Source: Amycolatopsis eburnea | Lineage (GTDB): Bacteria; Actinomycetota; Actinomycetes; Mycobacteriales; Pseudonocardiaceae | DNA: 64,000 bases | Direction: 5' to 3' | NCBI RefSeq assembly: GCF_003937945.1 | Contig: NZ_RSEC01000036.1 | Span: 310,001-374,000, forward strand | In this document: positions 33,778-42,983 of the stretch, piece after piece | Position numbering within the stretch: the stretch's first letter is position 1 | Layout: each line of letters opens with the position of its first letter | Made by a program: the position numbers and the translations under genes | The notes under the pieces: model-generated | Databases searched by the model: none | What the model was told of the DNA's origin: nothing | What the model saw: the letters and a program-made list of their open reading frames with translations, nothing else

Positions 33778-34983
33778 TCACGGGCGGCGCAGGACCAGCG
33801 CCGCGGTGAACCCGCCGTGCCCGCGGGCCAGCACGAGCGCCGTGCGCAGGTCCGCGTCGCGCGGGCGGGTGACCAGGTCGATGTCGCAGCCGGGAGCGAG
33901 CCGCTCCGGGCCTGCCGTGTGCGGGACGACGCCCGCCCGCATGGCGAGCAGGGCGGTGGCGGCGTCGAGCGCCGCGCCGCCGCCGTAGAGCCGTCCGGTG
34001 AGCGTCTTCGGCGCGGTGACCGGTACCGACCCTGGTCCGAACGTCTCGACGAGGGCTCGAGCTTCGATCAGGTCGGCGGCCGGGACCCCGGCGGCGTCGG
34101 CGAACACCACGTCCACTTCGGACGGTCCGATCCCGGCGTCGGCCAGCGCCCGCTCGATGGTCCGCCGCAGCACCGGCGGCCGGGCCGAGCCGGGCGGCGG
34201 GTCGAACCCGGCGGCGTAGCCGGCGACGACCCCGTACGGCTCGGCACCGCGGGCGGCGGCACCGCCGGCGCTCTCCAGGATCAGGATCGCGCCCCCTTCA
34301 CCCGGCAGGTACCCGGACGCTTCGGCGTCGAAGGGGACGTACGCCCGCGCCGGATCGTCCACTGTAGACAAAGCACCGGTGGACAGCTGGGCCACCAGGC
34401 CGTACGGGCACAGCGACGCGTCGGTGCCGCCGCTGACGACTACCCGCGAGCCGCCGCGGATCAGCCGCCGGGCCTGCCCGAGCACGTCGAGGCCGCCCGC
34501 CTGCTCGCAGGCGAGCACCCCGCACGGGCCGCGCATGCCGTGCCGGATCGAGATCTGGCCGGTGGTGGCGGCGTAGAACCAGGCGATCGACTGGTAGGCG
34601 CCGACCCACGACGGGCCGTTCCGGTACAGGCGCTCCATCTCGTGCTGGCCGAACTCGGTGCCGCCGGACGAGCTCGAGGTGACCACGGCCATTTCGAACT
34701 CGGGCACGCTCGCCGGGTCGAGCGCGGCGTCGGCCAGCGCGTCCGCCGCGGCGGCGAGGCCAAGGTGCGTCCAGTGGTCGGTCTGCGGGATCAGCCGGCC
34801 GGGAACGCGTTCCTTCGCGGAGAACCCGGGCACCTGCCCCGCGTGCTTGACGGGGTAGCCGGAGGCGTCGAAGCGGTCGATGCGGGCGATCCCCGACTTG
34901 CCCGCCAGCACCGCCTCCCAGTGCGCCGCCGCGCCGATCCCGGTCGGCGCGACCACGCCGATCCCGGTGACAACCGTGCTCAT
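33778..34983 (-). CDS. chain length factor (KS-beta) of the type II PKS
   Basis: The 401-residue ketosynthase-fold protein has Gln161 where KS-alpha has the active-site Cys (VLACEQAGGLD), which is the diagnostic feature of chain length factors. Other motifs are VVAPTGIGAAAHWEAVLAGK, SGYLPGEGGAILILE and the end GHGGFTAALVL. It pairs with KS-alpha to set polyketide length. The start is ATG 34983. CLF genes almost always follow a KS-alpha gene directly, but here the gene upstream is a DUF1772 protein and the only KS-alpha is at 49.7 kb on the other strand. Confidence 0.95.
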   Translation of the reverse strand: MSTVVTGIGVVAPTGIGAAAHWEAVLAGKSGIARIDRFDASGYPVKHAGQVPGFSAKERVPGRLIPQTDHWTHLGLAAAADALADAALDPASVPEFEMAVVTSSSSGGTEFGQHEMERLYRNGPSWVGAYQSIAWFYAATTGQISIRHGMRGPCGVLACEQAGGLDVLGQARRLIRGGSRVVVSGGTDASLCPYGLVAQLSTGALSTVDDPARAYVPFDAEASGYLPGEGGAILILESAGGAAARGAEPYGVVAGYAAGFDPPPGSARPPVLRRTIERALADAGIGPSEVDVVFADAAGVPAADLIEARALVETFGPGSVPVTAPKTLTGRLYGGGAALDAATALLAMRAGVVPHTAGPERLAPGCDIDLVTRPRDADLRTALVLARGHGGFTAALVLRRP

Positions 34984-35036
34984 CGGTGCCCTCCACGACA
35001 AAGGAATCCAACTTCGGGGTCAAGAATGCGCAGCAC

Positions 35037-35066
35037 TGCTGAAGATGACCTAGGACCGGACTCGAA
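35037..35066 (-). promoter_or_regulatory. SARP-type repeat upstream of the CLF operon
   Basis: On the minus strand, TTCGAGT (35066-35060) and TTCAGCA (35043-35037) are 23 bases apart, with TCCTAGG midway, so three weak heptamers are spaced about 11-12 bp. The same TTCGAGT/TTCAGCG pair occurs before the other two minus-strand cluster operons. It lies 54 bases before the CLF start. Confidence 0.5.
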
Positions 35067-35074
35067 ACCGGTTT

Positions 35075-35524
35075 TCACGCCGGCACGAGCGCGGCCGCGT
35101 TGACCAGGACCGCCAGCAGCGCCAGCGTGGTCCGCAGCAGGTGGAAGCGCCGCCAGAGCGGCCGGGGGTCGCGCCAGCCCGCCGGGATGCGTTCCGGGTC
35201 GAGCTCCTTCACGACGCGGTTGATCGGCACGTTGCAGAAGTGCGAAACCACCGAAACCGCCAGCAGCAGAACCGCCGCGATCGCGAACAGCGCGTTGCGC
35301 GAATCGGCCAGGAAAACGAGCACCACGTCGATCGCGGTCGACGACAAGACGATGACCGGCATCGTCGGGTCCCAGCGCCGCCCGATCAGCTGGTGGGCGT
35401 AGACGTACCGGTCGGCGGGCATCGCGATCAGGGCGGGCAGCACGCTCAGCGCCACCGCGAACAGCACCCCGGCCACGACGCCGCTGCCGGCCAGCACCGC
35501 GACGGACAGCAGCCACGTGATCAT
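35075..35524 (-). CDS. DUF1772 (anthrone oxygenase-like) membrane protein 2
   Basis: The 149-residue protein has four membrane helices and the same motifs as the first copy: MPADRYVYAHQLIGRRWDP, NVPINRVVKELDPERIPAGW and LWRRFHLLRT. The start is ATG 35524, overlapping the stop of the dehydrogenase gene (ATGA). It is the last gene of the operon that begins at 42.8 kb. The two copies are in different operons and only moderately alike, which suggests an ancient duplication and distinct roles. Confidence 0.85.
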   Translation of the reverse strand: MITWLLSVAVLAGSGVVAGVLFAVALSVLPALIAMPADRYVYAHQLIGRRWDPTMPVIVLSSTAIDVVLVFLADSRNALFAIAAVLLLAVSVVSHFCNVPINRVVKELDPERIPAGWRDPRPLWRRFHLLRTTLALLAVLVNAAALVPA

Positions 35525-36396
35525 GGCCGGACAGCCGCCCGGGCGAGGTCGACGACGGCGGCCGCGTCGTCGTCGCCGCGGCCCAGTGCCAGCAGTTCCG
35601 CGAAGCGCTCGGCCGTCCGCGACGTCAGCGGCAGCTCGGCGCCGTGCCGCTCCGCCTCCGTCGTCGCCAGGCTGAGGTCCTTGTGCATCAACGCCGTCCG
35701 GAACGCGGCCGGGCGGTAGGCGCGCCGCCGCATGAACTCCCCGCGGAACGCCAGCACCGGCGACCGCCAGCCGCTGCCGTCGACCGCGTCCAGCAGCAGG
35801 TCCCGGTCGAGGCCGAGCGACTCGGCGAACGCGACCGCTTCGGCCAGCCCGGCCGTCTGCACACCGAGCAGCAGGTTGAGCGCCAGCTTCAGCACGCCGG
35901 CGCTGCCCGGCCCGCCGAGGTGGCGAACGTCCTTGCCCAGCGCGGAAAGCACCGGCGCGACGTCGTCGGCCCACGCGCGTTCCCCGGCCGTGAACACCCG
36001 GAGCCCGCCGGACGCGGCCATCTTCGGGTTGCCGATCACGCACGCCTCGACCCGGCGGACCCCCAGCGCGTCGAGCCGCTCGGTGATCTCCCCGGCGAAG
36101 GCGGGCGAGACGGTCGACGTGTCCACAATGGTCAGTCCGGGCCGCAGCCGGGTGGCCAGGCCCTCGAAGACCACTTGCGTCACGGCGGCCTCGTCGGCGA
36201 GGCTGAGCAGCACGACGTCGCCGTCCGCCGCCTCCGCCGGTGACGCGGTGATCCGCGCGCCCGCCTCGGCGAGCGGCGCAGCCTTGGCCGCGGTGCGGTT
36301 GTACGCGGTGACGTCGAAGCCCGCGGCGAGCAGCGAGCGGGCCATGCCACCGCCCATCATGCCCAGGCCGATCACCCCGATCCGGGTCAGCGTCAT
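35521..36396 (-). CDS. NAD(P)-dependent beta-hydroxyacid dehydrogenase-like protein
   Basis: The 291-residue protein starts with the Rossmann motif IGVIGLGMMGGGMARSLL, has LSLADEAAVTQVVFE, and the 6-phosphogluconate/hydroxyisobutyrate dehydrogenase C-terminal domain with GSAGVLKLALNLLLG, in which Lys (about residue 170) is catalytic in the family. It could reduce or oxidise a side group of the polyketide, or act as an imine reductase-like enzyme; members of this fold include both. The start overlaps the preceding SchA/CurD gene by ATGA. Confidence 0.85.
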   Translation of the reverse strand: MTLTRIGVIGLGMMGGGMARSLLAAGFDVTAYNRTAAKAAPLAEAGARITASPAEAADGDVVLLSLADEAAVTQVVFEGLATRLRPGLTIVDTSTVSPAFAGEITERLDALGVRRVEACVIGNPKMAASGGLRVFTAGERAWADDVAPVLSALGKDVRHLGGPGSAGVLKLALNLLLGVQTAGLAEAVAFAESLGLDRDLLLDAVDGSGWRSPVLAFRGEFMRRRAYRPAAFRTALMHKDLSLATTEAERHGAELPLTSRTAERFAELLALGRGDDDAAAVVDLARAAVRP

Positions 36397-36779
36397 GGCC
36401 GGCTCCCCGCCGGGTGGGTGTCCACCGACAGCTGGGAAACGCAGCGCATGGTCGCGTTCCGGAAGTACTCGGCGAACCCGGCGGCGCTGTCGGTCTCGCG
36501 CTGCTCGGCCAGGTACGGCGCGAGCTCGTGCTCGACCGTGTGCACGCCGCGCTGAGCGGCCATGTGCTTGCCGATCGCGGAGAAGTCGCCTTCGAAGTGG
36601 ATGAACCGCACCACGATGTCGTCCTGGACGAACACCGCCGTGCCGAGCAGCCGGCCGGCCGCCTCGCCGCCGTCCCCGCGGAAGTCCGGGGTGTCGACCC
36701 GTTGGAACCGGGCGAAGATGTCGGCGATCTCGTCCTCGTGCCCGGGCTTGACCCGGTAGCTGATGGCTGCGTACGGCAT
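36393..36779 (-). CDS. SchA/CurD-like domain protein 1
   Basis: The 128-residue protein begins with the family pattern MPYAAISYRVKPGHEDEIAD, followed by VFVQDDIVVRFIHFEGDFSA and a C-terminal RNATMRCVSQLSV. SchA/CurD-like proteins were first found in spore-pigment type II PKS clusters and are dimeric ferredoxin-like folds related to ABM proteins; their exact role is unresolved. Its ATG overlaps the transporter stop (TAATG). A paralogue lies at 44.2 kb. Confidence 0.85.
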   Translation of the reverse strand: MPYAAISYRVKPGHEDEIADIFARFQRVDTPDFRGDGGEAAGRLLGTAVFVQDDIVVRFIHFEGDFSAIGKHMAAQRGVHTVEHELAPYLAEQRETDSAAGFAEYFRNATMRCVSQLSVDTHPAGSRP

Positions 36780-38281
36780 TACGCTTGTCCTTTCCGGACT
36801 TCGGAGTCGATGCCGCTCGCCAGGGCGGCGCCCAGCGTGCGGCGGGTCACCAGGAAGACGGCGCCGGCGACGACGGCCGCCCCGCCGAGCGCGGCGTAGT
36901 AGACGGGCTCGCTCACCGCGGCGCTGAGCCGCACGAGCATGCTGCCCAGCCCGCCACCGAGCGCGGCGAACAACCACAGCAGCCCGATCACGCGCCCGAC
37001 GAACGCGGGCCCGAGCACGTCGGCGGCCGAGGAGATCGCGACCGCCGCGATGATCACCTCGCCCGCGGCGTGCAGCAGGTAGACCAGCGCCAGCCAGGCC
37101 AGCGACACCCGCTCGCCGTCCGCGGCGAACGACGAGCCGACGGCCATCACCAGGAACCCGGCGCCGACCATGAGCAGCCCGGCGCCGAGCTTCACCCCGA
37201 CCCCGCCCGCGTTCGGCAGCACCGCGGCGACGACCGGGGCGAGCAGCAGGATGAACGCCGGCGTGGCCGCCTGCAGCCAGCTGGCCGGGATGGCCAGCCC
37301 GAACACCGCCAGGTCGGTGTGGTCGCGCGCGAACAGCGTCAGCAGGGACGCCGAATGCGCGATGATGATCCAGAACAGCGTCGCCCCGAGGCACACGGCG
37401 AGGTAGCCGCGCAGCCGGCGCCGCCCGGACGCGGTCAGCCCCGGGTTCCGGTACAGCGTCGCGTACCCGGCCACCGGCAACGCGATGCTGAGCACGCTCG
37501 CCACCATGATGGCGGCGGTCGCCGACAGCCTGCCGGTCACCGCCAGCACCACGACGAGGACGACGGCGGCGCCGAGCACCAGGCCCGCCCCGCGCAGGGC
37601 CCGGGTCCGCTCGGCCGCCGTGGCCGGGCGGCCCGGGCGCAGGCCGGTGCCGCCGAACTGCCGCACCGAGAACACCAGCAGCAGCGCGGTCGCCAGGACG
37701 GCGGCCGAGGCGACCGAAAACCCGAGGTGCCAGCTGACCTTCTCGCCGAGGTAGCCGGTGACCAGCGGCGCGGCCAGCGCCGAGACCTGGACCCCGACGT
37801 ACATCAGCGAGATGCCGGACTCGCGGCCGCGGCGGCCGTCGAACATCAGGTTGATCAGCGCCTGGTGGTTGGGCTTGAACAGCCCGCCGCCCGCGGCCAG
37901 CAGGACCAGCCCGGCGGCGGTGGCCCAGCCGGTCGGCGCGGCCAGCGCCAGGTAGCCGGCGCCGCTGAGCACGCACCCGCACAGCAGCGCCCGCCACTGC
38001 CCGAGCAGCCGGTCCCCGATCCAGCCGCCGGGCAGCGACAGCAGGAACATCACGCTGATCCAGGCGCCGAACAACGCGGCCGCGTCCGCCGGGCGCAGGC
38101 CGAGCCCGCCGCGTTCGAGCGGCGCGGCGGCGTACAGCACGAGGATCGCCTGCATGCCGTAGAACCCGAAGCGCTCCAACGTGTCCGTGACGAACAGCGT
38201 CGTGTACCAGCGCGGCATGCGCCGCAGCGACACCGTGCCGCCGGCGGCGGCCGCGGTCCGGTCGGTCTCCGGGGCGCTCAC
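36779..38281 (-). CDS. POT/PTR-family MFS transporter
   Basis: The 500-residue protein has about 12-14 membrane helices. The N-terminal DTLERFGFYGMQAILVLYA is the POT family hallmark (E-R-F-Y-G pattern), and GGGLFKPNHQALINLMFD occupies the position of the family's second signature. POT proteins normally import small peptides with protons, so its presence inside a polyketide operon is unusual; it may export the product or take up a precursor. The start is GTG 38281, overlapping the monooxygenase stop by GTGA. Confidence 0.88.
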   Translation of the reverse strand: MSAPETDRTAAAAGGTVSLRRMPRWYTTLFVTDTLERFGFYGMQAILVLYAAAPLERGGLGLRPADAAALFGAWISVMFLLSLPGGWIGDRLLGQWRALLCGCVLSGAGYLALAAPTGWATAAGLVLLAAGGGLFKPNHQALINLMFDGRRGRESGISLMYVGVQVSALAAPLVTGYLGEKVSWHLGFSVASAAVLATALLLVFSVRQFGGTGLRPGRPATAAERTRALRGAGLVLGAAVVLVVVLAVTGRLSATAAIMVASVLSIALPVAGYATLYRNPGLTASGRRRLRGYLAVCLGATLFWIIIAHSASLLTLFARDHTDLAVFGLAIPASWLQAATPAFILLLAPVVAAVLPNAGGVGVKLGAGLLMVGAGFLVMAVGSSFAADGERVSLAWLALVYLLHAAGEVIIAAVAISSAADVLGPAFVGRVIGLLWLFAALGGGLGSMLVRLSAAVSEPVYYAALGGAAVVAGAVFLVTRRTLGAALASGIDSEVRKGQA

Positions 38282-39900
38282 GCCGCACCCTCCGGCGGGA
38301 GCCCGCTGGCGCGGGTCAGCGCGGCGGCGAGCACGGTGTCCTGGTCGGCGACCTTGCCGGCGGACCGCCACGCGACGAAGGCGTCCGGCCGCACGAGCAC
38401 GGCGCCGTCCGCCGAAACGCCGTAAGCCGCTGCCCAGTCGCGGTCGACCGCCGTCAGCTCGCGGCCGTCGACGACGTGCACCTCCAGCGGCAGGCCGGTC
38501 TGCTTGGCGACGCGCTCGGCGGCCTCGACCCAGCCGTTGCCCCGGGACGCGGTCAGCAGCACGAACCCGCCCCAGAACAGGTCTATTGTGGACAGCCGCG
38601 CGCCGTCGCGCTCCAGCCAGACGTGCGGGGCGCGGGTGCCCGGCTCGCCGGCCAGCTCGAGGCCGGGACTGAGCGTCGGCGCGTCCGGCTGCCCGCCGGT
38701 GATCGCGTCCGAGTGGTAGCGGTAGCCGAGCGTGATGATGATGTCGTCGACCAGCGACGCGCGGGTCTCCTCGTCGGCGTAGCCGTGCCGGATCCGGTTG
38801 CGCACCATGGCCTGGCGGGCCATCGCCCCGCCGACCCCGCGCCGCTCGGCGTCGTAGCTGTCGAGCAGCGGGTCGCCCGCCGTCCCGGCCAGCACGGCGG
38901 CGATCTTCCAGGCCAGGTTGTGCGCGTCGTGGATGCCGGTGTTGGCCCCGAACCCGCCGGCCGGCGGGTGCACGTGGGCGGCGTCGCCGGCCAGGAAGAC
39001 GCGCCCGCGGCGGAAGGTCTCGGCCACCAGCTGCGCGCCCTGCCACGGCACCTTCGCGACGATCTCGACGGCCATGTCCGGCACCCCGGCGGCGGTCCGC
39101 ACGATCTCGACGCAGCGCTCGTCCGGGTAGTCGGCCGGCGTCTCGCCCTTCTCCGGGTAGTACAGCGGCGCGGCCAGCCACGGGTCGGCGCCGTGCAGCC
39201 GGGACAGGCCCATCAGCGTGCCGGGCGCGGCGGTGGCGTAGCAGAGGATGAACTTGCGGTCCTTGAGCACCTTCGTCAGCTCCGGCGCGCGGAAGTACAC
39301 GCTCAGCGCGTTGAACACGGTGCCGATCCCGGTCCGCTCGACGCCGAGGGCACCGCGGATCTTGCTGCCCGCGCCGTCCGCGCCGACCAGGTAGTCGGCC
39401 CGGACCGTGCTTTCCTCGCCGGTGGCCAGGTCCTTGATCCGCGCGGTGACGCCGTCCTCGTCCTGGGTGAACGAGGTCAGCTTGGTGCCGAACCGGATGT
39501 CGGCGCCCGCGTCGGACGCCAGCTCGGCCAGCACCCGCTCGTAGCGGTCCTGGCCGCAGCCCATCACGCGCTCCGGGCTGACGGTCGGGCCGTCCAGCGA
39601 CGGCGCCTCCAGCACCTCGGCGTCGTCGATTTCGGCGAACGTGCGGACCTGGATGATCCCGCCTTCGAAGTACGGGTGGGAGTCGCCGACCTCGAGGGCC
39701 CGGATCTCCTTGTTCACCCCGGCCGCGCGGAACAGCTCCATGGTGCGGGCCTGCAGGCCGGGCGCGCGCGGCAGCGTGGACGTGCCGTCCCGCTGCTCCA
39801 CCAGCAGCGGCCCGACGCCGTGACGCGCCAGGAACAGCGCGGTCGAGATGCCGACCGGGCCGGCCCCGACGACGAGCACCGGCACTCGGATGTCAGTCAT
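38278..39900 (-). CDS. FAD-dependent aromatic polyketide monooxygenase 1
   Basis: The 540-residue class A flavoprotein has the three family motifs: GAGPVGISTALFLARHG near the N-terminus, YLVGADGAGS (about 175) and VFLAGDAAHVHPPAGGFG (about 297-315), followed by a thioredoxin-like C-terminal domain typical of PgaE/RdmE-size enzymes. It hydroxylates or opens aromatic polyketide rings using NAD(P)H and O2. The start is ATG 39900, and the stop couples to the POT transporter. Confidence 0.93.
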   Translation of the reverse strand: MTDIRVPVLVVGAGPVGISTALFLARHGVGPLLVEQRDGTSTLPRAPGLQARTMELFRAAGVNKEIRALEVGDSHPYFEGGIIQVRTFAEIDDAEVLEAPSLDGPTVSPERVMGCGQDRYERVLAELASDAGADIRFGTKLTSFTQDEDGVTARIKDLATGEESTVRADYLVGADGAGSKIRGALGVERTGIGTVFNALSVYFRAPELTKVLKDRKFILCYATAAPGTLMGLSRLHGADPWLAAPLYYPEKGETPADYPDERCVEIVRTAAGVPDMAVEIVAKVPWQGAQLVAETFRRGRVFLAGDAAHVHPPAGGFGANTGIHDAHNLAWKIAAVLAGTAGDPLLDSYDAERRGVGGAMARQAMVRNRIRHGYADEETRASLVDDIIITLGYRYHSDAITGGQPDAPTLSPGLELAGEPGTRAPHVWLERDGARLSTIDLFWGGFVLLTASRGNGWVEAAERVAKQTGLPLEVHVVDGRELTAVDRDWAAAYGVSADGAVLVRPDAFVAWRSAGKVADQDTVLAAALTRASGLPPEGAA

Positions 39901-39927
39901 GCGTTTTCCTTCGCTCGAGGGCCGGGT

Positions 39928-40788
39928 TCAGGACAGGCAGAGCTTGGCCAGCTCGTCGAGCTGGTCCACATCGGACGTGCAGGGGAACAGCAGCAGCTCG
40001 TCGCAGCCGGCCTCGGCGTAGGCGTCGATCGCCTCGCGCAGCCGGGTTTCGTCGGAGATGACGCCGTTCGCCAGGAACTGCGCCTTCTCGCCCATGTAGG
40101 AGTAGTAGTCGAGCAGGTAGCGGCCGCCGGCCGCCTTGCGCTCCTCGCCGAGGGCGACGTAGGTGAGCGCGCCGAGCTTCGGGGTGTCCGTGCGCCCCGC
40201 CGCCGCGAACGCCGCGCGGACCTGGTCGGCCTGCTGCGGGTAGCGGGAAACCGGACCGCCGCCGGACACCCAGCCGATGCCGTGCTCCGCGGCGCGCCGC
40301 ACGAACGCGGGCGAATTGCCCCCGGCCCAGATCGGGACCGCCGCGCCGTTCGAAGGTTTCGGGCCGATGCCGGGAACCGGGCCGCGCCCGGCCCACACCT
40401 CCTTCAGCTCGGCCAGCAGTTCGTCGAGCCACTTGCCGCGGGTGTGGAAGTCGACGCCGGTGGCGAGGAAGTCGTCCTCGCGCCCGCCGGCGGCGACGCC
40501 GACCACCAGCCGCCCGCCGGACAGCCGGTCGACGCTGGCCAGCTGCTTGGCCAGCAGCGCCGCGCTCGGCCAGTAGCCGGCCAGCAGGATGGTCGGGGCC
40601 AGGGTGATGCGGCTGGTGGCGGCGGCCGCCGCGGCCAGCGCCACCGTGGCGTCGTAGCTGTCGTAGACCAGCCGGTCGAGCACGGCGAGCGTGCTGAACC
40701 CGAGCTCGTCCGCGCGGGCGGCGAACTCGACCAGCTGCCGTCCGTCCGTGCCGGGAACGGTGTTGGGCAGGCCAACTCCGATGTCCAT
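39928..40788 (-). CDS. LLM-class (F420-type) oxidoreductase
   Basis: The 286-residue luciferase-like TIM-barrel protein shows VGLPNTVPG at the start, ATSRITLAPTILLAGYW, LASVDRLSGGRLVVGVAAGG and FLATGVDFHTRGKWLDELL, all typical of F420-dependent LLM enzymes rather than FMN luciferases. It may reduce a double bond or quinone in the polyketide, or perform a flavin-dependent oxidation. The start is ATG 40788. It stands between two FAD monooxygenase genes in the same operon. Confidence 0.9.
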   Translation of the reverse strand: MDIGVGLPNTVPGTDGRQLVEFAARADELGFSTLAVLDRLVYDSYDATVALAAAAAATSRITLAPTILLAGYWPSAALLAKQLASVDRLSGGRLVVGVAAGGREDDFLATGVDFHTRGKWLDELLAELKEVWAGRGPVPGIGPKPSNGAAVPIWAGGNSPAFVRRAAEHGIGWVSGGGPVSRYPQQADQVRAAFAAAGRTDTPKLGALTYVALGEERKAAGGRYLLDYYSYMGEKAQFLANGVISDETRLREAIDAYAEAGCDELLLFPCTSDVDQLDELAKLCLS

Positions 40789-40811
40789 GGTTCGTCCTTT
40801 CCGTCTCGGGG

Positions 40812-42056
40812 TCAGCCGGCCGCGTTCGCCGTGAGCACCGACTCGTCGAAATCGATCCGCTTCAGCGACCACCGCGCCACCTGCAGCGACGTGGCGACCG
40901 CGGCGGTGGCGTAGCCGAGCATTTCCGCCTGGTACCGCTCGGAAGCCGCGGCCACCGGCTGCTCGCCGCGGTCGGCGGCGAGCAGTTCGCGGGTGAGCGT
41001 GGCGGCGTCGCGCACCGCCGTGTTCGCGCCGACCCCGCCCGACGGCGGCATCGCGTGGACGGCGTCGCCGAGCGGGATCACCGGCCCGGGCGCCCACGGC
41101 TCGATCGGCGCGCACGCCCGGACCGCCACTGGGAACGTCTCGGGGATGTCCGCGTACTCCAGGACGGCCCGCAGGTGCGGGTGCCAGCCGGTGGTCCGCT
41201 CCCGGACCAGCCGCCACAGCTCGGCACCGCTCAGCGCGAGGAACTGCTCGTCCGGCATCCCGGTCGCGGTGCGGTGCATGGAGAAGACCGACATGAAGTA
41301 GTCCTCTGTGGACTCGAGCGCCTGCTCCGGCCACAGCCGGGCCGCCGCCGTCGCCGGGTCGGTCCGGAAGACCATCGGCATCAGGCCGAGCTTGTGCTCG
41401 TCCGAGCCGATCACCCAGGTGAACCGGTCCTGCAGGATCTCCGGCAGTTCGGCGCGCAGCCGGCCGGTCAGCGGGATCCGCCCGAAGATCGTGCGGACGC
41501 CGAGGTCCCGCGGTTCGGCGAAGCCCTGGGCCCGGCGGAGGACGGAGTTCGCGCCGTCCGCGGCGACCAGCACGTCCCCGGTGTCGACGCTGCCGTCGGC
41601 GAACCGCACGGCGACCGTGCCGTCCGGCCGGACCTCGTGCCGCGTGTAGCGCTTCCCGAAGTGGACGGCGTCCTCGATGCCGGCCAGCAGCACCCGCCGC
41701 AGGGTGACCCGGTCGACGGCGTCGACCTTGTCGGCCGCGCCGGCCCGCGGGTCGCTCATCTCCGGTGTCCACTGTGGAGCGAGGTGCTCGTCGTAGATCG
41801 CCATGCCGAAGCCGTAGCGGCTGTTGGCCGTCGCGGTCAGCAGCGCCTGCGCGCGCTCGGGCAGGCACTCCCGCAGCGCCTTCTCGCCGTCGGGGCTGAT
41901 GTGCAGCCGGTAGCCCTGGTTGCGCCCGCGGATCGAGCCGTCGCGCTCGTGCACGGAGACGTCGATGCCGGCCTTGCGCAGCCCCTGGGCCAGGCACAGC
42001 CCGCCGACGCCGCCACCGATGACGACGACCCGCAGGCCGCGGCGCGCGGTGCCCAT
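40812..42056 (-). CDS. FAD-dependent monooxygenase 2
   Basis: The 414-residue flavoprotein has RVVVIGGGVGGLCLAQGLRK, VLVAADGANSVLR (about 180) and VIPLGDAVHAMPPSGGVGAN (about 330-350), without the extra C-terminal domain of monooxygenase 1. It is closely similar in architecture to the enzyme at 54.4 kb (HISPDGEKALRECLP versus RITPDGAAAFRACLP), so the two are paralogues that probably act on related positions. The start is ATG 42056, overlapping the SDR stop (TGATG). Confidence 0.93.
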   Translation of the reverse strand: MGTARRGLRVVVIGGGVGGLCLAQGLRKAGIDVSVHERDGSIRGRNQGYRLHISPDGEKALRECLPERAQALLTATANSRYGFGMAIYDEHLAPQWTPEMSDPRAGAADKVDAVDRVTLRRVLLAGIEDAVHFGKRYTRHEVRPDGTVAVRFADGSVDTGDVLVAADGANSVLRRAQGFAEPRDLGVRTIFGRIPLTGRLRAELPEILQDRFTWVIGSDEHKLGLMPMVFRTDPATAAARLWPEQALESTEDYFMSVFSMHRTATGMPDEQFLALSGAELWRLVRERTTGWHPHLRAVLEYADIPETFPVAVRACAPIEPWAPGPVIPLGDAVHAMPPSGGVGANTAVRDAATLTRELLAADRGEQPVAAASERYQAEMLGYATAAVATSLQVARWSLKRIDFDESVLTANAAG

Positions 42057-42793
42057 CAGACGCCGCCGTCGACGTTGAGGGTGACCCCGCTGATGTACTT
42101 CGACGTGTCCCCGGCCAGGAACAGCACGGCGCCCGCGACGTCGTCCGGCTGGCAGATCCGCCCGAGCGCGGTCATCCCGACGATCCGCTCGACCGCGTGC
42201 GGCGGCAGCCCGGCGCCCGGCTCGGTCTCGGTGAGGCCGGGCGCGACGGTGTTGACGCGGATGCCGCGCGGGCCGAGTTCCTTGCACAGCCCGCGGGTGA
42301 AGCCGATCAGTGCCGCCTTCGACGCGGTGTAGTGCACGCCGTTGACGCGGCCGCGCAGCGCGACCGACGACCCGACGTTGACCACCGAAGCGCCGTCGGC
42401 CAGCAGGTCGAGCACCGCCTGGGTGACCAGGTAGGCCGACGTCACGTTGTGGTCGATCAGGCGGGCCCATTCGGCGTCGTCGATGTCCCCGAACGGGACC
42501 CCGCCGTCGACCCCGACGTTGTTGACGACGACGTCGAGCCCGCCGCACTCGGCGCGCACGGTTTCCGCCAGCCGCGCGACTTCCGCGCGGTCGGTGACGT
42601 CGGCCTGCACCAGCCGGTGCTGCTCGCCGAGCGCCTTCAGCTCGCGCGCCAGGCTTTCCGCCGCCTCGTCCCCGGTCCGGTGGCCGGCGAGCACCGTGGC
42701 CCCGGCCCGGGCGAAGGCGAGCACCGTGGCCCGCCCGATCCCCTTGGTGCCACCGGTCACCAGCACCCGTTTGCCCCGCAGTCCCTGCTCCAC
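42056..42793 (-). CDS. SDR-family ketoreductase 2
   Basis: The 245-residue SDR has VTGGTKGIGRA (about residue 12), VVVNNVGVDGG (about 88), Ser in VNVGSSVALRG and the catalytic Tyr/Lys in HYTASKAALIGF, ending LNVDGGV. It resembles FabG-type ketoreductases. GTG 42793 follows AGGAAGGGG and is the first gene of the long minus-strand operon running to 35.1 kb. A SARP-type repeat lies about 54 bases upstream. Confidence 0.92.
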   Translation of the reverse strand: MEQGLRGKRVLVTGGTKGIGRATVLAFARAGATVLAGHRTGDEAAESLARELKALGEQHRLVQADVTDRAEVARLAETVRAECGGLDVVVNNVGVDGGVPFGDIDDAEWARLIDHNVTSAYLVTQAVLDLLADGASVVNVGSSVALRGRVNGVHYTASKAALIGFTRGLCKELGPRGIRVNTVAPGLTETEPGAGLPPHAVERIVGMTALGRICQPDDVAGAVLFLAGDTSKYISGVTLNVDGGV

Positions 42794-42846
42794 GCCGACG
42801 CCCCTTCCTGGCGGACCTGCACGTTGGCCGTGAGCCTGGCAAGCGG

Positions 42847-42865
42847 CGCTGAACCGGAACTCGAA
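42847..42865 (-). promoter_or_regulatory. SARP-type repeat upstream of the ketoreductase 2 operon
   Basis: Minus-strand heptamers TTCGAGT (42865-42859) and TTCAGCG (42853-42847) start 12 bp apart. The same pair with the same spacing is found before the glycosyltransferase operon (48043-48061). Confidence 0.6.
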
Positions 42866-42884
42866 CCCGGGTGGAGCCCGCCGG

Positions 42885-42913
42885 TTCGAAGCGGGTTCGA
42901 GCCGCGCTCCACC
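42885..42913 (+). promoter_or_regulatory. SARP-type triple repeat upstream of O-methyltransferase 1
   Basis: Heptamers TTCGAAG (42885), TTCGAGC (42896) and CTCCACC (42907) start at exact 11-bp intervals, 71 bases before the methyltransferase ATG. TCGAG-type direct repeats with this period are the known binding pattern of SARP activators such as ActII-ORF4 and DnrI. Confidence 0.65.
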
Positions 42914-42983
42914 TCGCGGTGGAACGGTGGCCCGAGATCCGGCCTGGTCAGTGGCCGAGCGAATTCCGAGAAGGGACCCCGGC

